A DNA stretch of 64,000 bases from Polyangiaceae bacterium (GTDB lineage Bacteria; Myxococcota_A; Polyangia; Polyangiales; Polyangiaceae): the NCBI GenBank assembly GCA_016719945.1, contig JADJYE010000019.1, positions 43,576-107,575 of the forward strand. Reading direction: 5' to 3'. Below the pieces are notes generated by a model. The model was given only the letters and a program-made list of their open reading frames with translations, searched no databases and was not told the origin of the DNA. Position numbers and translations under genes: made by a program. Shown here in pieces: positions 25,952 through 35,214 of the stretch (the stretch's first letter is position 1; each line of letters starts with the position of its first letter).

Positions 25952-26868
25952 CGGGGGACGCTCTTGTCGACCGTGGTCGACCACGCGTCGATCCCGCCGG
26001 CCAGGTTGTACACGCGCTTGAAGCCCTGCTTCAGGTAGTGCTCGGCGGCCGCCTGGCTACGCGTGCCGTGGTGGCACATGAAGACGACGGGCTCGCTCTT
26101 GTCGAGCTTCTCCAGCGCCGCGCGACCTTCCCCGTCGAAGTGGAGCGAGCCCTCGATGTTCGCCGTCTTGCGCTCGCCCTCGGTGCGGACGTCCACGAGC
26201 AGCGGGCGAGGTCCGGCCTTCATCATCTGCTCCAGCTCCTTCACGCTGAGCTGACGGACCGCGGGCGGCGCGTTCGGGTTCTCGATGCGAAACCCTGCCC
26301 CGTTCGGGCCATCGACGTAGTCGATCGTCACCCCGTCGGCGCGCTTGGCGGTGACGGCGTCGACACACAGGGTGATGCCGTTCGACACGATCTCGAGGTC
26401 GTTCGGCTTCCTCGGCCCAAAGTAGAGGTCGACCGCGAACCGCGCGTCGATCTCGACGCGGAGCACGTCGTCGCCCGGCTCGGCGGCCTCCTTGAAGGCC
26501 TTCGCCGCGGCGTCCGAGAGGGTGATGGTGGGGGCCTTCGGCGCCTCCACCTTCACGCCGAGGACACCCGCGAGCTCTCCCGAGGCGTGCATCTCCCGCA
26601 CGATGTCGCAGCCGCCGATGAACTCCCCGTTCACGTACAGCTGCGGGATCGTCGGCCAGTCGCTGAAGGCCTTGATGCCGTCCCTCAGGGCCGGATCCGC
26701 GAGCACGTTCGCCGTTTGAAACTCGGCTCCGAGCTCCTTCAGGATGCCGACGACCGTCGCCGAGAAGCCACACTGGGGGAAGCTCTTGTTGCCCTTCATG
26801 AAGAGCATCACGCGGTGGTCGTGGATGAGTTTTTCGATCTGAGTCTTGACGCCTTCTTCGAGCTGCAT
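25945..26868 (-). CDS. Monothiol glutaredoxin - IscA-like - rhodanese fusion protein
   Basis: A 307-aa cytosolic three-domain protein. Residues 1-105 are a CGFS-type monothiol glutaredoxin (Cys33 in PQCGFS; WPTIPQLYVNGEFIGGCD), which binds [2Fe-2S] clusters with glutathione. Residues about 112-200 resemble an A-type Fe-S carrier (IscA/ErpA) in strand pattern (LEIVSNGITLCVD), but the conserved C-x-C cluster ligands are missing. Residues about 210-307 are a rhodanese domain with catalytic Cys265 (FMCHHGTRS). The combination suggests sulfur handling or cluster trafficking (inference). The ribosome-binding site GGAGACGG precedes ATG 26868. It is convergent with argF. Confidence 0.88.
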   Translation of the reverse strand: MQLEEGVKTQIEKLIHDHRVMLFMKGNKSFPQCGFSATVVGILKELGAEFQTANVLADPALRDGIKAFSDWPTIPQLYVNGEFIGGCDIVREMHASGELAGVLGVKVEAPKAPTITLSDAAAKAFKEAAEPGDDVLRVEIDARFAVDLYFGPRKPNDLEIVSNGITLCVDAVTAKRADGVTIDYVDGPNGAGFRIENPNAPPAVRQLSVKELEQMMKAGPRPLLVDVRTEGERKTANIEGSLHFDGEGRAALEKLDKSEPVVFMCHHGTRSQAAAEHYLKQGFKRVYNLAGGIDAWSTTVDKSVPRY

Positions 26869-26931
26869 CGCCGTCTCCTACCCGGGGTTCATAGCAGCGA
26901 GGAGGCCCCGAAAAAAGGACGCAACGTAAGG

Positions 26932-27357
26932 TTAGTCGGTCGACCCCTCGAGGTAGCGCCACGCGCCGTCGATTTTCGCGAAGATCGAGCGCTCGGAGAA
27001 GGAGAGGTCCTTTCCCTTCTGGAACACCTTGGCGGCGAAATGCACCGTGGCGCGCTCTTGGTCGACGGCCGAGCCGAGGATCTTGAGGCCCGTATAGCGG
27101 TGGTCGCGGCAAGCGGCCCGCAGGCTCGAGCGCAACAGCTCGTCCGGCAGCGAGCGCTCGCTGTGGTCGGGGTGCAGCGTCCGGACGAGGTAGTCGACGT
27201 CGCCAGCGGCGTAGGCGCTGTAGCGCGACCGCATGAGCGAGACGGGGTCGGGCGCCTCACGCTCACCCCGGTGGTACGGCTGACAGCACGCACCGTATTC
27301 GACGCCGGATTGGCAGGGGCAGGGGCCCGTGCGCTTCGGAGCCTTGAGGTTGCTCAT
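26932..27357 (-). CDS. YchJ-family protein with SEC-C zinc motif
   Basis: A 141-aa protein. The N-terminal SEC-C motif (GPCPCQSGVEYGACC) binds zinc, and the rest matches the YchJ middle domain, an NTF2-like fold (PVSLMRSRYSAYAAGD, DYLVRTLHPD, FAAKVFQKG). The family is widespread and of unproven function. It is the last gene of a coupled operon: its ATG overlaps the stop of the lamin-tail lipoprotein gene by 4 bp. Confidence 0.88.
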   Translation of the reverse strand: MSNLKAPKRTGPCPCQSGVEYGACCQPYHRGEREAPDPVSLMRSRYSAYAAGDVDYLVRTLHPDHSERSLPDELLRSSLRAACRDHRYTGLKILGSAVDQERATVHFAAKVFQKGKDLSFSERSIFAKIDGAWRYLEGSTD

Positions 27358-28082
27358 GGAGCGTTGGCGTCGCCGGCCGTGGGCAGCCCCGCCTGGAAGT
27401 CGGTGGCCGAGTTGGTGTCGAGGCAGTCTGGAAAGCGCTGGAGCGAGTCGTCGACATCGACGATGTCCTCGGCCTGGTAGGCCGGGTTGGCGAGGACGCC
27501 TTGGCAGCCGTTCCAGTCGGAGGAGCCGCAGCCCTGCGTGCACACGCACACCACGTCGAGCGTGTCGCCCACACCGGGCGCCCCGCGCGTGAGCACGAGG
27601 ATCGTGTCGTTGCCCAGCGACGGCTCGAGCGTCCCGAACGCCGCGGGCGCGGCCGGGTCGTCGAACCCAGCCCCGGCGATCACGATGCGCTGGAGCGGCC
27701 CCAGCTCATCTCCGGAGCCCCCGCGCCAGCGCTCGTCGAGCGTCCCGCCCCCGGGGGGCCGCGCGGCGAGCGCGACGTCATCGAGCGAGATCGTCGCCGA
27801 CGTCGGGTTGTACAGCTCCACGAAGTCGTCGTCTCCGGCGCCCGTGCCGTACGTGCGGATCTCGCTGACGATCAGATCGACGGCGCAGCCGTCGTCGCCG
27901 CCTGCGCCACCCGCGCTCATCCCGCCGGCCGCCGCGCCCCCGTCGCCGCCGCCGCCGATCGGGGGCTGCCCGCCCGTGGAGGACGCTCCGCCGTCCGCGG
28001 GGACGAAATCCTCGAGGCCCGCGATCGCAGCGCAGCCCCACGAGAACGTGACCGCCGCGAAGAGCGCGAGGCCGCGCCTCAC
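27354..28082 (-). CDS. Lipoprotein with lamin-tail-like domain
   Basis: A 242-aa predicted lipoprotein. The lipobox ends at Cys17 (FSWGC). A long Gly/Ala tether (about 30-62) leads to a domain resembling the lamin-tail (LTD) Ig-like fold, recognised by LIVSEIRTYG and DFVELYNPTSATISLDDVAL. The C-terminal part has a cysteine cluster (CVCTQGCGSSDWNGC). LTD domains occur in many secreted bacterial proteins, often as binding modules. GTG at 28082 overlaps the stop of the TPR/PEGA gene by 4 bp, so kinase, TPR/PEGA protein and lipoprotein are made together. Confidence 0.8.
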   Translation of the reverse strand: MRRGLALFAAVTFSWGCAAIAGLEDFVPADGGASSTGGQPPIGGGGDGGAAAGGMSAGGAGGDDGCAVDLIVSEIRTYGTGAGDDDFVELYNPTSATISLDDVALAARPPGGGTLDERWRGGSGDELGPLQRIVIAGAGFDDPAAPAAFGTLEPSLGNDTILVLTRGAPGVGDTLDVVCVCTQGCGSSDWNGCQGVLANPAYQAEDIVDVDDSLQRFPDCLDTNSATDFQAGLPTAGDANAP

Positions 28083-29059
28083 CAGTTCCCCACCACGGCG
28101 AAGCCCTTCGTCTCTCCGACCAGCGGCACGACACCCACCCTCGGCGGCGGCTCGCCCGTCAACAGGCCGATCGCCGCGAGCGCGCCGCCCCCAGCGATGG
28201 CGATGCCGCCTGCGATGATCGTCCCCGTCGCGATCTCGGCGTTCGCCTCGGCCTGCTCGAGCGCCGCGAGGCCCGCCGCCGAGCAGCGCCTGTCAGGACA
28301 CAACGCAGGGTCGTCCTCCAGCTCGCTCGCGTCGCTCAGCGTGATGGCTCCGAACGCGGCACCGATCGCCAGGGTGATCACCCCTGCGCCGCCCACGGTG
28401 ACGCCGGAGATGAAGAGCGGTCCGAGCTCACGCTCGCGCGTCGGTGGAGGGGGGGGCGGGGGAGGCTCGAGGGCCCGCGTGAGGACCGGCACGAGCACCT
28501 GCTCGGAGGCTCCCTCGGTCAGCGTGACCTCGCCCGTCCAAGGCTGGTGGCCGGGGGCCTCGGCGACGATCGCGTACGTCCCTGGATCCATCGGAACGGG
28601 CTCGCCTCGCGCGGCCTCGTCGAGCTCGAGGCTGCCCGCCTTGATCGTGAGGCCCGGGACGGCCGACGCGACGACGATCTCGAGCTTGCACAGCTTGGGC
28701 GTCAGATCCGCGAGGTACTGCTCCGCCGCGGAGACCTGCCTCGGTTTGTTGGTCGCGTTGCCGAGCGCGATCGTCTGCTTGTAGATGGCCCAGGCGCTCG
28801 CGGTCTTGCCGCGCATCTCGAGGCAGCGTCCGAGGTTCAGCAGCGTGCCCGCGGAGGGGTCGATGCGCTGCGACGCCTCGAACTTGGCGCACGCCTCTTC
28901 GTACTTCTGCTCGTCCATCAGGGCGCGGCCAGCCTCGAACAAGGACTGCGCGACCGCGCCGCTCGAAGGCTCGGGGCTCTGCGCCGAGGCCGCCCAACCG
29001 ATCGCGCTCGCGAGCGCGACGAGGACGCCGATCATCCAGGGCCTCGAGATCAGCCGCAT
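28079..29059 (-). CDS. TPR/PEGA envelope protein with two-TM hairpin (kinase-linked)
   Basis: A 326-aa exported protein. It has a signal peptide (1-26), TPR-like repeats (about 35-125; ALMDEQKYEEACAKFEAS and LLNLGRCLEMRGKTASAW), a PEGA-like domain (about 128-200; PMDPGTYAIVAEAPGHQPW), a poly-Pro stretch, then two transmembrane helices separated by a loop with CPDRRC. ATG at 29059 follows the kinase stop with a 1-bp gap. Its layout closely parallels 48198-49253 and 3364-4314. It is likely a periplasmic scaffold, possibly linked to the kinase through the membrane (inference). Confidence 0.82.
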   Translation of the reverse strand: MRLISRPWMIGVLVALASAIGWAASAQSPEPSSGAVAQSLFEAGRALMDEQKYEEACAKFEASQRIDPSAGTLLNLGRCLEMRGKTASAWAIYKQTIALGNATNKPRQVSAAEQYLADLTPKLCKLEIVVASAVPGLTIKAGSLELDEAARGEPVPMDPGTYAIVAEAPGHQPWTGEVTLTEGASEQVLVPVLTRALEPPPPPPPPTRERELGPLFISGVTVGGAGVITLAIGAAFGAITLSDASELEDDPALCPDRRCSAAGLAALEQAEANAEIATGTIIAGGIAIAGGGALAAIGLLTGEPPPRVGVVPLVGETKGFAVVGNW

Positions 29060-29060
29060 C

Positions 29061-30539
29061 TCAGCGTTCGGAGAGGACGTCGTCGGGTCGCGCGGCTGCC
29101 GGGCTCTTCTCCCGCGGCTTCTTCGGGCGGCCCTTCGCGCTGGCGGCGGTCCCGATCGAGCCGCTCGGGGTCGCGTCGCCCTTCGCATCGACGGCCGCCG
29201 TCGAAGGGTCGGCTGCGGCGGGAAGGGCCGGCGACACGGTCGGCTCCGAGGCCGAGCTCGACGAACGCTCGAGCAGTCGCTCGCGAAGCTCGACCTCGCG
29301 GCGCAGCTGGACCTCGAGCACGAGCTCGTCGACCCACCCGCCAGCGAGCGCCCGAGGCTCGGGCGCCGAGGCGCGCCGCGCCATCCCACCGGCGCCGAGC
29401 AGGAGGACACCGAACGCGAGGGCCCACGGCAGGCGCGAGGCGCGGGCCACCGGCCTGCGCGCTTCGAGGGGCGGCGGAGGAGAGCTGTCCCACGCCAGCC
29501 GTCGCGCACCCGAGCTGTCGGGCGACGCCTGGCCGAGGTCGTCCGGGGACGCCGCGTCGACGTCCGCGGGGAAGTCGAGCGCAGGGTTCGACAGCGTGGA
29601 CGCGCGCACGATGCGGTGCGCCCGCACCATCGTCGCGGCGACGCCGAAAGGCGCGAGGTCGCGCGCGAGGGCGGCCACGCTCTGAAAGCGTTGGGCGGGG
29701 TCCTTGGCGAGGCAGCGAACGATGACGCGCTCGAGCCCCTCAGGTACGACGACGCCGTGCTCGGCCATCGGCGTCGGCGGCGACGTGCAGATGCGCGCCA
29801 ACAACAGGGGCAGCGTCGACGCCTCGAAGGGGGGCTTGCCGGTGATGAGCTCGTAGAGGATGACCCCTATCGACCACATGTCCGCGCGCTCGTCCGCGTC
29901 CTTCGGAGTCTCCATCTGCTCGGGGGACATGTAGAGCGGCGAGCCCACGACGCTCATCGTCTGCGTGACGGCCTGGTCTCTGCCGGCCTCGGGCGTACGC
30001 AGCTTGGAGATGCCGAAATCGAGCACCTTCACGATGGGCGTTCCGTCGGCGGACTTCGTGAGGAAGAGGTTCGCCGGCTTCAGGTCCCGGTGGACGATGC
30101 CGACTCCGTGCGAGAGCGCGACGGCCTCACAGGCCTGCACCACGAAGTCGACCGCCTCCTCGATCGGGAGCCGCTGCCGCTCGCGCAGGACGGCGGAGAA
30201 GTCGGAGCCCTCGAGCAGCTCGATGACCATGTACGGCTCGCCCGTGGGCAGCGCGCCGAAGTCCATGATCCGGGCGACGTGCTCGCTCTTCACGCGCGCC
30301 AGCGCCCTCGCCTCTCGATCGAAGCGCGCGAGGTTCTCTGAAGACTCGGCGGCCGCGCGCTGGAGCAGCTTGATCGCGACCGGCTCGCCGAGCGTCAGGT
30401 GCTCGGCAGCGAACACCACCCCGACGCCGCCGGCCCCGACGATGCGCTGCAGCCGGTACTTGTCAGCGATGACATCGCCGATCGCGACCGGGATATCGCG
30501 GGCCGGGTCGGTCTTTGAAGCTGAAGCGGGTGCGGCCAT
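29061..30539 (-). CDS. Transmembrane Ser/Thr protein kinase
   Basis: A 492-aa Hanks-type kinase. The cytosolic catalytic domain (about 25-290) has GAGGVGVVF, AIKLL, HRDLKPAN, LDFGISKL, a Thr/Ser-rich activation loop (TQTMSVVGSP) and MSPEQ. A linker leads to one transmembrane segment (LPWALAFGVLLLGAGG, about 375-395) and a Ser/Ala/Pro-rich extracytoplasmic tail with a charged coiled-coil-like stretch (VQLRREVELRERLLE). It is first gene of a kinase - TPR/PEGA - LTD lipoprotein - YchJ operon with 1-4-bp junctions. Substrates are unknown; the coupled envelope proteins are the obvious candidates for partners. Confidence 0.9.
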   Translation of the reverse strand: MAAPASASKTDPARDIPVAIGDVIADKYRLQRIVGAGGVGVVFAAEHLTLGEPVAIKLLQRAAAESSENLARFDREARALARVKSEHVARIMDFGALPTGEPYMVIELLEGSDFSAVLRERQRLPIEEAVDFVVQACEAVALSHGVGIVHRDLKPANLFLTKSADGTPIVKVLDFGISKLRTPEAGRDQAVTQTMSVVGSPLYMSPEQMETPKDADERADMWSIGVILYELITGKPPFEASTLPLLLARICTSPPTPMAEHGVVVPEGLERVIVRCLAKDPAQRFQSVAALARDLAPFGVAATMVRAHRIVRASTLSNPALDFPADVDAASPDDLGQASPDSSGARRLAWDSSPPPPLEARRPVARASRLPWALAFGVLLLGAGGMARRASAPEPRALAGGWVDELVLEVQLRREVELRERLLERSSSSASEPTVSPALPAAADPSTAAVDAKGDATPSGSIGTAASAKGRPKKPREKSPAAARPDDVLSER

Positions 30540-30703
30540 CGCGAAGCCTACACCTTACCACAGCTCGCCCTCTTCACGGCGCCCGTTCTTGGCGAAGGCC
30601 AGCCCCAGGCGTGAGCCAGACGTTCAGCGCCACGAGCTCTTTTCCGCGGTGCCGATACGGGGCTTTTGACGCGCGTGTCAGCCCGATACGCTCGAGACTC
30701 GGC

Positions 30704-32932
30704 ATGAGGCCCGCGTCGCTCCATCGGGCTCAGGAACATGCGGCCAAATGGGCCGCGTGGATCGCTGTTGCCGGGCACAGCTGGCTGATCGCCGCGGCGC
30801 TGTGGCGCCCCGAGCGCTTCGGGGTGCCGTCGATCGCCTGGCTGGTCGCGGCCTTCGTCCCGACCGTCGCGCTCGCCTGGCTCGTGCAGCGCGCCAAGGT
30901 GTACTCGCGCCACGCGCTCGTCTGGTACCTCGGCCTCGTGATCCCGCTCCTGATGCGAGAGCCGTTCGTCACCGAGCGCACGGCCCTCGCGATCCTCTGC
31001 CCCGTCACCATGGCGACCTTCCTCACGGGTCACCGCACCGTGCTGGCCATGGGGATCATCCCGATCGGGCTCATGGCAGCGCGGGGGGGCGTGGGGTCGC
31101 CGTACCTGCACGTCCCGTACTTCGCGATGTACGCGGTGGTCGTCGCCATCCTCTTCGCGACGCGCACCACCCTCAACCTCGCGCTCAACGACGCCGCGAA
31201 GAGCGCCGCGTTGTTCGACGTGTTCGCGCGCGAGACGAACGAGTTCATGACCATCAGCGGGCCCGGGAAATCCGGGGCCGAGGCGCGGATGAGCTACGTC
31301 AGCCCGTCGGTCACCCGCGTGCTCGGGTACTCGGACGACGAGCCGAACAACATGTCCTGGCAACAGGTGCTGCACCCCGACGACGTCGGCGTCATCGCCA
31401 AGATCTCCGCCGAGATCCGCTCAGGGCCCGGCATGAGCGGGACCGGCCAGTTCAGGATGCGCCACAAGGACGGCTCCTATCGCTGGATGGTCGCCCGCGG
31501 CACGAACCTGCTGCACAACCCTCACGTCGGAGGCGTGCTGTCGACCTTCGTCGACGTCACTCCCCTGGTCGAGGAGCGCGAGCGGATGGAAGAGCGCTTG
31601 GAGCACCAGGCGACGCACGACGACGCCTCGGGCCTGCCCAACCGGCGCAAGCTCAACGAAGAGCTGAGCCATGCGCTCGAGGACACGAAGCAGGGTGGCG
31701 CGTGGTCGCTCTTGTTCGTCGACGTCGACGGCTTCAAGGTCGTCAACGACAGCCTCGGCCACGACTTCGGAGATCGCCTGGTCGCGGCGGTCGCAGAGCG
31801 CTTCGGCCAAGCGCTTCCCGCAAGCGCCCGGATCTTCCGGTTCGGCGGCGACGAGCTCGTGGTGCTGCTGCGGTCGCCCCTGACCGACGCCGCCGAGGCG
31901 GCCGAGGGCCTGGTGGGCTCGATGCAGCGGCCCTTCAAGCTGGGCGATCGCGACGTCTTCGTCACGGCGAGTGTTGGCGTCGCCGGCCTACGCCAAGACC
32001 ACGACCGCCCCGAGGCGGTGATGAAGGACGCGGACCTCGCCATGTACCGCGCCAAGGAGCGCGGAAGGAATCGCTGCGAGCGCTTCGACGATCTGATGCG
32101 CGAGCGCGTGGAGCGAAGGCACGCGCTCGAGCAGGCGCTGCGGGCAGCGCTCGAGACCCGCGAGCTGTCGCTCGCCTACCAGCCGAAGGTCTCGGCCGCC
32201 GACGGTCGGATCACCGGCTTCGAGGCGCTGCTCCGCTGGAACTGCGGAAAGCTGGGACGGATCGGCCCCGTCGAGTTCATCCCGGTCGCGGAGGAGACCG
32301 GGCTCATCATCCCGATCGGGATGTGGGTCCTCGAGCAGGCCGCGAGCCAGCTGCATGTGTGGCAGTCGCGCTCCCCGCGGCTCGCAGGCCTCAAGATGGC
32401 GGTGAACCTCTCCGGCCGGCAGCTGCTCGGCCAGGAGGACTTCGCGGAGCGCGTGGCCGAGCTGCTCGCGGCGCGCTCGGTCTTGCCGTGGACGGTCGAG
32501 CTGGAGATCACCGAGAGCGTCCTCATGACCAACGCGGCGAAGGCCGTCGAGCGGCTCCAGAAGCTCAAGAAGATCGGCATGAAGCTCGCGATCGACGATT
32601 TCGGGACCGGCTACTCCTCGCTCTCGTACCTGCGAAAATTCCCGGTCGACGTGCTCAAGGTCGATCGCGCGTTCGTCAGCGGGCTCGGCGCCAGCCGCGA
32701 AGACAGCCCCATCGTCGAGCTCATCATCACCCTCGCGCAGGCGCTCGGTCTGGAGACGGTGGCCGAGGGCGTCGAGACGCAAGAGCAGCTCACCGAGCTC
32801 AAGGCGCTCGGCTGCGACCAGATTCAAGGCTACTTCATCGCCCAGCCCCTCACCGCCGAGGCCGCGACCCAGCTCCTCGAGCGCAGCTTCGGCCTCGCGG
32901 GAGACGAGCCATTGCGAGCCGCCGCGGAGTAG
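30704..32932 (+). CDS. PAS-GGDEF-EAL membrane protein (cyclic-di-GMP turnover)
   Basis: A 742-aa protein with about five N-terminal transmembrane helices (15-165), a PAS domain (about 190-290; HPDDVGVIAKI, YRWMVARGTN), a GGDEF domain with the site FGGDEL (about residue 380) and an EAL domain (from about 475; EALLRW, LEITES, IDDFGTGYSSL, AEGVET, QGYF). All EAL catalytic motifs are intact, so phosphodiesterase activity is likely. The GGDEF site ends in Leu and no RxxD inhibitory site is visible, so cyclase activity is uncertain. ATG at 30704 was chosen because the hydrophobic region begins just after. A TGAC-N6-GTCA dyad (30667-30680) precedes it. Confidence 0.9.
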   Translation: MRPASLHRAQEHAAKWAAWIAVAGHSWLIAAALWRPERFGVPSIAWLVAAFVPTVALAWLVQRAKVYSRHALVWYLGLVIPLLMREPFVTERTALAILCPVTMATFLTGHRTVLAMGIIPIGLMAARGGVGSPYLHVPYFAMYAVVVAILFATRTTLNLALNDAAKSAALFDVFARETNEFMTISGPGKSGAEARMSYVSPSVTRVLGYSDDEPNNMSWQQVLHPDDVGVIAKISAEIRSGPGMSGTGQFRMRHKDGSYRWMVARGTNLLHNPHVGGVLSTFVDVTPLVEERERMEERLEHQATHDDASGLPNRRKLNEELSHALEDTKQGGAWSLLFVDVDGFKVVNDSLGHDFGDRLVAAVAERFGQALPASARIFRFGGDELVVLLRSPLTDAAEAAEGLVGSMQRPFKLGDRDVFVTASVGVAGLRQDHDRPEAVMKDADLAMYRAKERGRNRCERFDDLMRERVERRHALEQALRAALETRELSLAYQPKVSAADGRITGFEALLRWNCGKLGRIGPVEFIPVAEETGLIIPIGMWVLEQAASQLHVWQSRSPRLAGLKMAVNLSGRQLLGQEDFAERVAELLAARSVLPWTVELEITESVLMTNAAKAVERLQKLKKIGMKLAIDDFGTGYSSLSYLRKFPVDVLKVDRAFVSGLGASREDSPIVELIITLAQALGLETVAEGVETQEQLTELKALGCDQIQGYFIAQPLTAEAATQLLERSFGLAGDEPLRAAAE

Positions 32933-33180
32933 CGCGCCTCTTCTGACGCGGCGTGTCTGAATCGTTGCAGCGGCGAATCGATTTCGGCCGCCCTCCGCTT
33001 GCGCCCCGGCGGCGTGGCCCCAAAGTCTCTCTATGCCTCGCGCCGGGACTCCGTAGAAGCTGCACGGCCGCGCGATCGCGACCGCGATCGCCCCCGGCCA
33101 CCACGCCGAAGTCCCGGGAGATCGTGATGGCGAGCTCGCGGACGCCGTGCGTCCGGTCTTCCCCCGGGGTGAGGATCGTC

Positions 33181-35194
33181 ATGTCGATCATCGCTCAGCT
33201 CGCCGCCGCCCTCGGCGGCATCATCGTGTCGTACCTGCTCCTCGGCGTTCGCCGCATCGGCAACGATCGCGTGGGTATCGTCGAGAAGCGCCTCAGCCTC
33301 CGCGGCTCCGTTAGCCGTGGGCTGATCGCTCGCGACGGAGAGGCGGGGTTTCAGCCCAAGCTCCTCCGCGGCGGCGTCCACTGGCTCGCGCCGTTCGTGT
33401 ACAGGGTCCACCGGGCCTCCCTGGTGACCGTGCCCCAAGGCCGCATCGGCTACGTCTTCGCGCGCGACGGCGTCGGCCTCGGCGCCCACCAGACGCTCGG
33501 CAAGACCGTCGGCTGCGATCAGTTTCAGGACGTGGAGGCCTTCCTCGCCGCAGGGGGACAGAAGGGCCCACAGCGCAACATCTTGCGCGAGGGCACGTAC
33601 GCCATCAACGTCGCCCAGTTCGTCGTCATCACGGCCGAGAAGCTGCACATGCTCTCGCTCGACGCTGACGACTACGCGCTCTTCCAGCGGATGCAGCAGG
33701 TCATCGCGCAGCGCGGCGGCTTCGTGCCCCTGGTGCTCGAGGGCGAAGACGATCTCATGGGCGTCGTCACCGTGCACGACGGCCCGCCGCTGCCACAGGG
33801 CGAGCTGATCGCGCCCATCGTCGGCGACGAGGTGCACGAAGGAGCGGTCCACCACAGCTCGTTCCAGGACGCCGAGCGCTTCTTGGCGGCCGGCGGCAGG
33901 AGGGGGCGCCAGCTCCAGGTGCTGATCGAGGGCACCTACTACCTCAATCGCCTGTTCGCGACGGTCGAGCCGGTGAAGAAGACCGTCGTCGACGTCGGCT
34001 ACGTCGGGGTCGTCGTCAGCTTACACCGGCCTGACGGGTGATGACCTCTCCGGCAAGGAGTACAAACACGGCGAGCTGGTCGAGCCGGGGCGCCGCGGAG
34101 TGTGGAGCGCGCCGCTGTTGCCCGGGAAATACGCGTTCAACACGTACGCCGGCAAGGTCGTCATGGTGCCGACCACCAACTTCATCCTCAAATGGAACAA
34201 GCGTGAGGTGGGCTCTCATCGGTTCGACGAGAACCTGACCGAGGTCTCCCTCATCACCAAGGACGCGTTCGAGCCGTCGCTCCCGCTGAGCGTCGTCGTC
34301 CATATCGATTATCGCAAGGCGCCGCTCGTCGTGCAGCGCTTCGGGGACGTCAAGAAGCTCGTCGAGCAGACCCTCGATCCCATGGTCGCCGCGTACTTCA
34401 AGAACATCGGCCAGACGAAGACGCTCATCCAGCTCCTGCAGGATCGCTCCGAGATCCAGCGGATGGCGGGCCAGGAGATGCGCGACAAGTTCGGCCATTA
34501 CAACCTGGAGCTCGAGGAGGTCTTGATCGGCACCCCGGCCAGCTCGAACGCCGACACGCACATCGACGAGATCCTGACGCAGCTCAGGGCGCGCCAGATC
34601 GCGGCCGAGCAGATCGAGACGTACGGCCAGCAGCAGCGGGCAGCCGTCAAGGAGCGCGAGCTGCGGGAGGCGGAGTCGCGGGCGAGCGAGCAGCCGCGCC
34701 TCACGCAGAGCGAGCTCGGTATCGTCGTCCAGGCCAACGAAGGCCGCGCCCAGTCCGAGCTGGCCAAGCAGAAGGCCGAGCAGATCCGGGCGCTCGCCGA
34801 GGCCGAGGCCCAGCGGGTCCGGCTGATGGCCGACGCAGAGGCCGAGCGAGCCGCGCGGGTCGGCGTCGCCGAGGCGCTCGCGATCGAGGAGCAGGTCCGC
34901 GCCTATGGCGGACCCAAGCTCCAGCTGACGCAGCGGGTCCTGACGCGCTTCTCGGAGGCCATCGAGAAGAGCGGGGTGGACGTCGTCCCGCGGGTCGTGG
35001 TCGGGGGCGGACAGGGAAAGGAAGGTACGGGGACGGTGCTCGATTCTCTGCTCGCGCTCCTGCTCTCCGAGAAGGTCGGCGGCGAGGCGGGGCATTTCGT
35101 GGCGCGACCGCCGGGCGAGCTCGCGACTCAGCTCCGCGCAGAGCTCCGACGTCGGGTCAATGGCGAGGCGACCAGCGAACGCGGCAAGAGCTGA
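33181..35194 (+). pseudogene. Flotillin-like SPFH protein, single-base frameshift
   Basis: A membrane-anchored SPFH/band-7 protein. The first frame (33181-34020) has an N-terminal transmembrane helix, then GIVEKRLS and an internal duplication (two FQDxExFLAAGG...EGTY units). The second frame (to 35194) has VWSAPLLPGKYAFNTYAG, FDENLTEVSLITKD, and a long Ala/Glu/Arg coiled coil typical of flotillins. Removing one T at 34021-34022 restores VVVSYTGLTGDDLSG and a 670-aa product. The conservation on both sides argues for a recent mutation or a sequencing error. Flotillins organise membrane microdomains. ATG at 33181 is preferred over earlier in-frame starts. No gene is recognised in 32933-33180. 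Confidence 0.85.
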
Positions 35195-35214
35195 GTGAGC
35201 GGGCGTTCGTCGCG

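Noticed and set aside
24775..27480. Long plus-strand frame over dinB, argF and the glutaredoxin fusion
   Set aside because: Covers three clearly recognised genes in other frames; composition is that of a GC shadow.
33072..33091. Two GCGATCGC octamers forming an inverted repeat before the flotillin-like gene
   Set aside because: Such palindromic octamers are common in GC-rich genomes, and no regulatory pattern is evident around them.
32953..33180. In-frame N-terminal extension of the flotillin-like protein
   Set aside because: Pro/Arg/Ser-rich with no domain; the membrane helix and conserved start begin at ATG 33181.
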